Below, piece after piece: positions 57,953-64,000 of a stretch of 64,000 nucleotides of DNA (position 1 is the first letter of the stretch; each line of letters begins with the position of its first letter). The translations under genes were made by a program, and so were the position numbers. Under the pieces are notes generated by a model. That model was not told the origin of the DNA. It did not search any database and saw only the letters and a list, made by a program, of their open reading frames with translations. The stretch is taken from positions 21,261 through 85,260 of the forward strand of contig JAUSCY010000086.1 in the NCBI GenBank assembly GCA_030650995.1. Direction: 5' to 3'. This DNA comes from Sheuella sp. GTDB lineage: Bacteria; Pseudomonadota; Gammaproteobacteria; Burkholderiales; Burkholderiaceae_B.

Positions 57953-58891
57953 TTATTTAGTTTCTATCAACTCTCTGACAGCATCCTCTGTCAACTCCGG
58001 AGTCAGCATCGCAATAAAGGTGTAGACATAGTCCCGCAAAAAAACGCCAGACTTGATTGCGATACGGGTTGTCTGGGAACCAAACAGGTGTCCGGCAGGC
58101 AAACTGACCAGATTCGTGTCACGGGCAGGCTCAAACGCCACGCCAGCGATAATGCCTATGCCTAACCCTACATCCACATAGGTTTTGATCACGTCTGCAT
58201 CGATCGCCTCAAGCACGATATCAGGTCGTAAATCATGCGTTGCAAATGCCTGATCCACAGAGCGACGGCCTGAAAATGCGCGATCATAGGTAACGATCGG
58301 ATAACTGGCGATGTGTTCCAGCGTAAGAAGGAAACCCTTTTTCTTTGACAGTTCAGCCAGAGGATGATCGGGTCGCACTACGACGGTGTGCTCCCAGGTA
58401 TAGCAGGGCAAAGTCTCCAGACCTGGCGTCAGTGAGAGCGATTCCGTGGCGATTGCCAGATCAGCTTGCTCATGCAGAACCATCTCAGCGAGCTGTGGCG
58501 GGCTGCCCTCAGCAAGTGCCAGATGAACACGTGGAAATCTTTGTCTGAATGCGGGGATGACTTTAGGCAGTACGTAGCGTGCCTGCGTATGCGTGCACGC
58601 GATCACCAGACTGCCCTCGTCTCGCTTGGCAAACTCGTCGCTGACTTTCTTGAGGTTATCGATCTCCCGCATGATGCGGTCAACAACCTGCGCCACCGCA
58701 TGTCCCGGTTTTGTCAGCCCTTTAATCCGTTTACCGTGACGCTCGAAAATCTGTACACCGAGTTCGTCCTCAAACTCAAGGATCGCTTTTGAGACGCCTG
58801 GCTGGGAAGTAAACAGATTACGCGCGGCTTCAGTCAAATTGAAATCGCGTCGGATGGTTTCACGCACAAAACGGAATTGCTGCAAATTCAT
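57953..58891 (-). CDS. cysB: CysB-family LysR regulator
   Basis: Regulator of sulfate assimilation and cysteine synthesis; inducer is normally N-acetylserine or O-acetylserine. The 312-residue product begins MNLQQFRFVRETIRRDFNLTEAARNLFTSQPGVSKAILEFE, the helix-turn-helix typical of CysB, and has the effector-domain motif CTHTQARYVLPKVIPAFRQRFP. A paralogue (Cbl or SsuR type) cannot be excluded from sequence alone. Divergent from pepA. Confidence 0.92.
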   Translation of the reverse strand: MNLQQFRFVRETIRRDFNLTEAARNLFTSQPGVSKAILEFEDELGVQIFERHGKRIKGLTKPGHAVAQVVDRIMREIDNLKKVSDEFAKRDEGSLVIACTHTQARYVLPKVIPAFRQRFPRVHLALAEGSPPQLAEMVLHEQADLAIATESLSLTPGLETLPCYTWEHTVVVRPDHPLAELSKKKGFLLTLEHIASYPIVTYDRAFSGRRSVDQAFATHDLRPDIVLEAIDADVIKTYVDVGLGIGIIAGVAFEPARDTNLVSLPAGHLFGSQTTRIAIKSGVFLRDYVYTFIAMLTPELTEDAVRELIETK

Positions 58892-59065
58892 AAGGACCTC
58901 AAGAAGAAATCACATTATAAGTAATATAGAAAATATATTAAATAACAAATAGAAATAAGCTTCTTTCCGGAATGTATTGAAATACCTATGAGAATGAAAA
59001 AAATGCGGGATAATTCAAGAGCTCGTGCAACCTCAATCACCCTTCGACGCAAATAGGCTTCAAAA

Positions 59066-60577
59066 ATGGAATTCAGTACAAATACCTCGGTCTCAATCCA
59101 TCAAGTCAAAACAGCAGCACTGGCTGTTGGAATTTTTACCGAGGGCGTGCTCAGCCCAGCCGCCGATGTAATTGATCGCGCAAGCCACGGCGCAATTCGC
59201 GCCGTGATGAAAACAGAATTCACAGGAAAGGCCAACAGCACCCTTGTGCTGCGCAACCTGCCTGGTGTGGCAGCCGCACGTGTAGTGCTGGTTGGTCTTG
59301 GTAAGCAGGCCGAGTACACCGCACGCATCCACGCCCGGGCTGAGCATGCGTTTGTGAGCGCCTGCGTCAGTGCACGCGTAGCTGAGGCGACCACAACGCT
59401 GGCCGCGATTGCTTGTCCCGGTTCAACGGTGACAGATCGTGCGCGCGACGCTGCTGCCGCGGCCTGTGAGGCCACTTACCACTACGAAGCAACTTTCGGC
59501 AAACCCGATGCCGATGCCCGCCCCAAACTGAAAAAGCTCTCGCTAATGCTGGCCCGCTCAGAAAGCGCTGCAGCAGAGCTGGGGCTGAGCCAGGGTTCAG
59601 CCCTCGGAGAAGGCGTCTCGATGGCACGCACGCTTGGTAATCTGCCTGGCAACATCTGCACACCGACTTATCTGGGTGAAACAGCAAAAAAACTCGGGCG
59701 CGAATTTAAAAGTATCAAGGTCACTGTGCTGGATGGCAAACAGATTGCTGCTTTGGGTATGGGCTCTTTCCTATCCGTGTCAAAAGGCTCGGATCAGCCA
59801 CCGCGTTTTATCGTGATGCACTACAAAGGAAAAACACCCGCTAAAACACCTGCGAAAGCTAAGGCAGGTCCGATCGTACTCGTCGGCAAAGGCATTACTT
59901 TTGACTCGGGAGGTATCTCGATCAAGCCTGCAGGCACCATGGACGAAATGAAATTCGACATGTGCGGCGCAGCAAGCGTCCTGGGTACCTTTCGTGCCCT
60001 GGCAGAACTTGGCCTGCCTGGTGAGGTTGTCGGTCTCATCCCAACCTGCGAAAACCTGATCAACGGCAGTGCCAATAAACCTGGCGATGTAGTCACTAGT
60101 ATGTCTGGTCAAACCATTGAAATTCTCAATACCGATGCAGAAGGCCGCCTGATTCTGTGCGACGCACTGACCTATGCCGAGCGTTTCAAGCCTTCTGCTG
60201 TCATTGATATCGCAACACTGACAGGTGCCTGCGTCACGGCGCTGGGTTCGGTCAACTCAGGTCTCTTTTCACAGGACGATGCGCTGGCTGAGGCTATTCT
60301 CAAGGCTGGAAAACAATCAGGTGATCCCGCCTGGCGCATGCCCCTTGAGGACGCCTATCAAGTCCAGCTGAAATCCAACTTTGCCGATATGGCCAATATT
60401 GGTGGGCCACCAGCAGGCGCTGTGACAGCGGCATGTTTCCTCTCGCGTTTTGCTAAAGCCTATCGCTGGGCGCATCTGGATATCGCAGGAACAGCCTGGA
60501 AAGGTGGGGCAGTCAAGGGCTCAACCGGCCGCCCTGTGCCGTTATTACTGCAATTCCTGTTAAATCAATCGGTATAA
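59066..60577 (+). CDS. pepA: Leucyl aminopeptidase
   Basis: Cytosolic M17 metallo-aminopeptidase, 503 residues; hexameric in characterised members. Catalytic and metal residues are present: GKGITFDSGGISIKPAGTMDEMKFDMCGAA and the signature NTDAEGRLIL. The N-terminal half is the poorly conserved domain. E. coli PepA also binds DNA at carAB and cer, so a regulatory role is possible. holC follows after 9 bases, the standard pair. Confidence 0.97.
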   Translation: MEFSTNTSVSIHQVKTAALAVGIFTEGVLSPAADVIDRASHGAIRAVMKTEFTGKANSTLVLRNLPGVAAARVVLVGLGKQAEYTARIHARAEHAFVSACVSARVAEATTTLAAIACPGSTVTDRARDAAAAACEATYHYEATFGKPDADARPKLKKLSLMLARSESAAAELGLSQGSALGEGVSMARTLGNLPGNICTPTYLGETAKKLGREFKSIKVTVLDGKQIAALGMGSFLSVSKGSDQPPRFIVMHYKGKTPAKTPAKAKAGPIVLVGKGITFDSGGISIKPAGTMDEMKFDMCGAASVLGTFRALAELGLPGEVVGLIPTCENLINGSANKPGDVVTSMSGQTIEILNTDAEGRLILCDALTYAERFKPSAVIDIATLTGACVTALGSVNSGLFSQDDALAEAILKAGKQSGDPAWRMPLEDAYQVQLKSNFADMANIGGPPAGAVTAACFLSRFAKAYRWAHLDIAGTAWKGGAVKGSTGRPVPLLLQFLLNQSV

Positions 60578-60586
60578 GCAGAACCC

Positions 60587-61018
60587 ATGGCGCGTATCGA
60601 TTTTGCTTTTGGAGCTTCGGAGAAACTATCGCAAGCGTGTCAGACCACCTTGCGGCAGTATCTGGCGGGTCAAAAAATGGTTGTGTTCTGCTCTGATGCT
60701 GCACGACTGAAAGCCTTTGATCTTCAGCTCTGGGCAGTCGATGACGCAGCGTTTGTGCCTCACGTTATGGCTACAGACCCCCTGGCGGATCAAACGCCTA
60801 TCATTCTGGCTTCGGAAAACCTGGAGCAAGTCCTCGCCCAGGCCCCTGCAGAGGCCTGGTTGCTTAATCTGGATGAACAATGTCCGCCCACTGTTGGCAA
60901 ACTCACCCGGGTCCTTGAAATCGTCTCGGATGCAGAGGACGATAAAGCCAGTGCACGGGCAAGATGGCGAGTTTATCAAGCAGCCGGACACGATTTACGT
61001 TCACATCGCCTAAGTTAA
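60587..61018 (+). CDS. holC: DNA polymerase III chi subunit
   Basis: Chi subunit of the clamp-loader complex, 143 residues, which connects polymerase III to single-stranded DNA-binding protein. It opens ARIDFAFGASEKLSQACQTTLRQYLAGQKMVVFCSD, typical for HolC, and contains LLNLDEQCPPTVGKLTRVLEIV. Coupled to pepA as in most beta- and gammaproteobacteria; the operon ends here. Confidence 0.95.
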   Translation: MARIDFAFGASEKLSQACQTTLRQYLAGQKMVVFCSDAARLKAFDLQLWAVDDAAFVPHVMATDPLADQTPIILASENLEQVLAQAPAEAWLLNLDEQCPPTVGKLTRVLEIVSDAEDDKASARARWRVYQAAGHDLRSHRLS

Positions 61019-61158
61019 ATCGCCCAGAATCGGTTTTTTAATAATTTATTTACTTCGAACCTAGCCATTCAGGGAACTGTCAGGTATGCTTTCGGTCATA
61101 GACTGAGGGATAAATGTTTTTACCCCTGAGTTCAAAATTTATCTGACAGGAGCTTTTC

Positions 61159-61863
61159 ATGAACGATGTTCGCCCCACCCTTACCCGCAGCCCATACGGC
61201 GCCGCCCAAGAGGTCGTGCGCAATCGGGTCCTGCGCAACACTTACTGGCTATTGGCAATCTCCCTGATCCCAACCGTTCTGGGTGCAGCCGTCGGCATGA
61301 CCAGCGGTCTGAATCAAATCATGGCTACCAGCCCTGGCATGACAGCCATTTTCTTTCTGATCGGTGCATTCGGCCTGATGTTTGCTGTCGAAAAGAACAA
61401 AGACAGCTCATTGGGTGTTGGACTCTTGCTGTTGTTTACGTTCTTTATGGGCTTGATGCTGTCTCGCCTGCTTGGCTTTGTGCTCGGTATGAGCAATGGC
61501 ACCCAGCTGGTGATGTTCGCCTTCGGTGGCACGGCAATTGTGTTTGGCACGATGGCAACACTTGCATCGACCATTAAACGTGATCTGTCTGGCATGGCCA
61601 AGTTCATGTTCATTGGCGTGGTCATTCTGATTGTGGCGAGTCTTGCCAACATCTTTCTGAAATTGCCAGCCTTAATGCTGACCATCTCGGTGGTCGCGAT
61701 TGTGATCTTCTCGGCTTTCATGCTGATCGATCTGCAGCGCGTAGTCAACGGTGGCGAGACAAACTACGTTGTTGCCACCCTGGCCATCTATCTGGATGTC
61801 TATAACGTATTTTCAAACCTGCTCGCTATTCTGGGCATTTTCGGTGGCAGCAGCCGGGACTGA
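61159..61863 (+). CDS. Bax inhibitor-1 / YccA family membrane protein
   Basis: Polytopic membrane protein of 234 residues with seven hydrophobic segments. The pattern RNTYWLLAISLIPTVLGAAVG and, near the C-terminus, IDLQRVVNGGETNYVVATLAIYLDVYNVFSNLLAILG are typical of YccA/BI-1. YccA modulates the FtsH protease; other members leak calcium. The AGGAG ribosome site lies 7-12 bases upstream of ATG 61159. A terminator follows. Confidence 0.94.
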   Translation: MNDVRPTLTRSPYGAAQEVVRNRVLRNTYWLLAISLIPTVLGAAVGMTSGLNQIMATSPGMTAIFFLIGAFGLMFAVEKNKDSSLGVGLLLLFTFFMGLMLSRLLGFVLGMSNGTQLVMFAFGGTAIVFGTMATLASTIKRDLSGMAKFMFIGVVILIVASLANIFLKLPALMLTISVVAIVIFSAFMLIDLQRVVNGGETNYVVATLAIYLDVYNVFSNLLAILGIFGGSSRD

Positions 61864-61893
61864 TATCTGATCCTGGTTTGACTGGCTAGAACG

Positions 61894-61926
61894 AGACTCA
61901 CCATATTTTTGGTGAGTCTTTTTTTT
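61894..61926 (+). terminator. Intrinsic terminator of the Bax-inhibitor-1 family gene
   Basis: Stem AGACTCACC / GGTGAGTCT, 9 bases with an 8-base loop, runs straight into a run of eight T residues. It starts 30 bases after the stop codon. Confidence 0.93.
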
Positions 61927-61992
61927 GGTGATTTGTTAGGTAATATCTGCAATATCAATCATACGAACAAGACCATCTCTAGGAATTGAGCA

Positions 61993-62733
61993 GTGAATGA
62001 AACAGTTCTAGTCGATAAACAAAATAGTGTGCTGACCCTCACAATCAATCGTCCAGAGCGACGTAATGCCCTGGATATTGCGACCTACCTGCAATTGGCC
62101 AGTCACGTCAGCAAAGCAAAGCTCGAGACAGACATACGCGCAATTGTGCTTACTGGCGCGAATAATTATTTCACTGCCGGCAATGACCTGAAAGACTTTC
62201 AAACTCCACGCGAACCCGGTGACAGTGCCGGGCTTAAATTTCTCAGAGCGCTGGTGGACTGCGACTTACCACTCATCGCCGCCGTTGAAGGCAGCGCGAT
62301 CGGGATTGGCGTGACCTTGCTCCAGCACTGCGACTTCGTATACGCAGCAGAGAATGCGAGCTTCAGGATTCCGTTCGTGCCCCTGGGTTTATGTCCTGAA
62401 GGCGCGTCTAGTACTCTCATGGCACAGATTGTTGGGCCCAGACGTGCCGCCGACTGGATCTTACGCGGACGGGCTTTTACTGGCAGCGAGGCGTATGCGT
62501 CAGGATTCATCACCGGCACAACCGCTACAGGCGATGCTCTTAAGCAGGCAATGCTTGTCGCAACAGAGTTGGCAGCGTTACCACCCGAAGCCCTACAGTT
62601 ATCCAAACGCATGCTCAAACACGCGCAACGACCCACTATCCATGAAGCCTTTGACTATGAACTCGGACACTTTACCCAAAGACTGAATTCAGCTGAAGCA
62701 CAAACCGCCTTTGCCAATTTTTTCAGGAAATAA
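61993..62733 (+). CDS. Enoyl-CoA hydratase/isomerase family protein
   Basis: Crotonase-fold protein of 246 residues. The oxyanion-hole segments are ANNYFTAGNDLKDFQ and AAVEGSAIGIGVTLLQHCDFVYA, and the catalytic-acid segment is RIPFVPLGLCPEGASST. Hydratase, delta-isomerase or other crotonase reactions are all possible. The start is GTG 61993 with AGGA 8 bases upstream. The alpha/beta hydrolase gene begins 1 base after its stop, so the two are coupled. Confidence 0.92.
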   Translation: MNETVLVDKQNSVLTLTINRPERRNALDIATYLQLASHVSKAKLETDIRAIVLTGANNYFTAGNDLKDFQTPREPGDSAGLKFLRALVDCDLPLIAAVEGSAIGIGVTLLQHCDFVYAAENASFRIPFVPLGLCPEGASSTLMAQIVGPRRAADWILRGRAFTGSEAYASGFITGTTATGDALKQAMLVATELAALPPEALQLSKRMLKHAQRPTIHEAFDYELGHFTQRLNSAEAQTAFANFFRK

Positions 62734-62734
62734 G

Positions 62735-63616
62735 ATGCCTTTCACAACGACCAACGACGGAATTGAACTTTGTTACGAAGTAACTGGCTCTGGGACACCT
62801 ATTGTTTTCGTGCACGAGTTTGCAGCCACAATGAATAGCTGGGAGCCTCAGGTGCGACATTTCTCACGACAGCACCAGGTCATTACGTTTAATGCGCGCG
62901 GCTACCCACCATCAACAGTACCTGCTGATCCTTCATCCTATTCACAGAATCGCGCTGTCGCCGATATCCTGACTGTGATGGACCACTTGAAAATCGAACG
63001 CGCGCATATTGTTGGTTTATCGATGGGTGGTTTTGCCACACTACATTTCGGTTTGCAACACCCTGAGCGCGCGCTGTCATTGTGCGTCGCAGGTTGCGGC
63101 TACGGTGCGGAGCTTGACCAACGCGACAAATTTCGTGAAGAAGCAGAATTCAGCGCCAACCTCCTACTCACAAAAGGCATGCAAGCGTTTGTCGATACCT
63201 ATGCGCATGGGCCAACCCGGATTCCATTCGAACGCTCAGACCCAAGGGGGTTTGCTGAGTTCAAGAAAGATTTCGCAGAGCACTCAGCACTCGGGTCTGC
63301 CAATACACAACTGGGTGTCCAGCGCGAGCGGCCATCACTCTATAACCTCAAACAAGAATTATCCAGCCTGACGGTCCCTACGCTGATACTCAATGGCGAT
63401 GAGGACTGGCCTTGCCTGAAACCCGGGCTCATGCTTAAGGAAACCATCCCTAGCGCAGCACTGGCGATCATTCCGAATTGTGGCCACACCATGAACCTGG
63501 AAGCTACGGGCGAATTTAATCGCATCGTCCAGAGCTTTATCACACACGCAAGCAGCGGACGCTGGCCCATGCGTGACCCACGTGCGATGGCAGCATCAAT
63601 TACCGGGATTAAGTAG
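62735..63616 (+). CDS. Alpha/beta hydrolase
   Basis: Hydrolase of 293 residues. The nucleophile elbow is GLSMGGF (serine near residue 100), the aspartate is in ILNGDEDWPC and the histidine in IPNCGHTMNLE. The oxyanion region is VFVHEFAATMNSWEPQVRHFS, in place of the usual HGF/HGW. It resembles 3-oxoadipate enol-lactonase-like and carboxylesterase members. I chose ATG 62735 with AGGAAA upstream. Coupled to the crotonase gene, so an acyl-CoA or ring-cleavage product is a reasonable substrate. Confidence 0.9.
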   Translation: MPFTTTNDGIELCYEVTGSGTPIVFVHEFAATMNSWEPQVRHFSRQHQVITFNARGYPPSTVPADPSSYSQNRAVADILTVMDHLKIERAHIVGLSMGGFATLHFGLQHPERALSLCVAGCGYGAELDQRDKFREEAEFSANLLLTKGMQAFVDTYAHGPTRIPFERSDPRGFAEFKKDFAEHSALGSANTQLGVQRERPSLYNLKQELSSLTVPTLILNGDEDWPCLKPGLMLKETIPSAALAIIPNCGHTMNLEATGEFNRIVQSFITHASSGRWPMRDPRAMAASITGIK

Positions 63617-63658
63617 AGGCCGTATATTTCACGTGACCCAGAGCTGATGAGACTGATC

Positions 63659-63823
63659 TCAGTCCATCACAATCTTATTGGTTCTGGCCAAATCCTGCCA
63701 CTGCTTGAGATCACCACGAATACGCGCATCGAACGCCTCAGAGGTTGTCCCCTCTGGATCCATCAAACCCCACTTGGGATTGACCTCAAAGCCAGAAATC
63801 ATTTCGTAACAAAATGCTAGCAT
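63659..63823 (-). pseudogene. 3' remnant of a Bug-family (TctC) substrate-binding protein
   Basis: A minus-strand frame of 54 codons ends MDPEGTTSEAFDARIRGD followed by LKQWQDLARTNKIVMD and a stop. It matches only the last ~45 residues of tripartite tricarboxylate receptor (Bug) proteins, e.g. the TSEAF-x-ARIRGDLKQW pattern. The frame runs back about 16 further codons before a TGA at 63875-63877 and shows no upstream Bug sequence, signal peptide or receptor body. So most of the gene has been lost. Confidence 0.65.
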
Positions 63824-63837
63824 GGACCTAATGAATA

Positions 63838-64000
63838 ATGAAGTCGAAGCTTGTGAGTCCCTACCCGCAATGGCTCACGGATATAAGTGCTGCTTACTGG
63901 AAGCGTGCTGGCGTAGAAATCGTTGGTATCGAGTCACCCAATCAAGTCGGTGGTTTTCACAATATTTACACACTGCGCAACCCCGCAGTGCTTGAGGCGG
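63838..64000 (+). pseudogene. AMDase / Asp-Glu racemase family fragment (continues past window)
   Basis: An open frame from ATG 63838 to the window end encodes LVSPYPQWLTDISAAYWKRA and GGFHNIYTLRNPAVLEA, which match the central part of arylmalonate decarboxylase / maleate isomerase-like enzymes. The first ~110-120 residues expected before the SPYP motif, including the first catalytic cysteine, are missing, and stop codons lie just upstream in all relevant frames. No ribosome site precedes the ATG. It is probably a 5'-truncated gene, head-to-head with the Bug remnant. Confidence 0.6.

Overview
This 64 kb window looks like chromosomal DNA of a Gram-negative betaproteobacterium, most likely a Burkholderiales member near the Alcaligenaceae. 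The reasons are the gene orders leuS-lptE-holA-proA and pyrG-kdsA-eno-ftsB, the outer-membrane assembly gene lptE, a CysB-type regulator beside pepA-holC, and a remnant of a Bug-type (TctC) receptor. Family placement is inference from gene order; base composition, by eye slightly above half GC, is on the low side for that family. I see no rRNA, tRNA, CRISPR array, insertion sequence or phage genes.

1-23 kb is mostly housekeeping. It holds the leuS 3' end, lptE, holA, proA, a HemJ-like membrane protein, an RlmL-type RNA methyltransferase, an unrecognised 58-residue gene behind a cluster of three inverted repeats, an RDD membrane protein, a degenerate AMP-binding protein, a gamma-carbonic anhydrase, Hsp33, a class V aminotransferase, an orphan TadE-like protein, ftsB-eno-kdsA-pyrG, aminopeptidase P, DedA, a 3-oxoacid CoA-transferase pair, a thioesterase and ETF-ubiquinone oxidoreductase.

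23-39 kb is a catabolic region. A DMT exporter, cupin and HSL-type esterase precede a sugar-acid island. On the minus strand lie an IlvD/Edd dehydratase, an FAH-family hydrolase and a keto-deoxy-aldonate-type SDR, then an Ldh2-family dehydrogenase and a second SDR. On the plus strand lie a FadR-type GntR regulator and an operon of 2-hydroxyacid dehydrogenase, a complete CUT1 sugar ABC transporter and a UxaA-family dehydratase. Two matching operator-like palindromes (28945-28963 and 31689-31705) sit in the two divergent promoter regions and suggest one regulon: uptake of a sugar acid or its precursor, dehydration, oxidation to a diketo acid and hydrolytic cleavage.

39-51 kb holds a TPR protein fused to a TylF-like methyltransferase, a LysR regulator divergent from a four-subunit sarcosine-oxidase operon (soxBDAG), and a convergent polar amino-acid ABC transporter operon. 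A ProX/YbaK-type tRNA-editing gene is inserted between the transporter genes. The oxidase and transporter probably handle one N-substituted or proline-like amino acid; the editing protein is the odd and most interesting element.

51-64 kb holds acs, a prpE-GlcG-like-MFS operon, an NlpC/P60 lipoprotein, a small DUF2325 gene behind a Fur-box-like sequence, cysB, pepA-holC, a Bax-inhibitor-1 family protein, an enoyl-CoA hydratase with an alpha/beta hydrolase, and at the right edge two head-to-head gene remnants (Bug receptor and AMDase/Asp-Glu racemase family).
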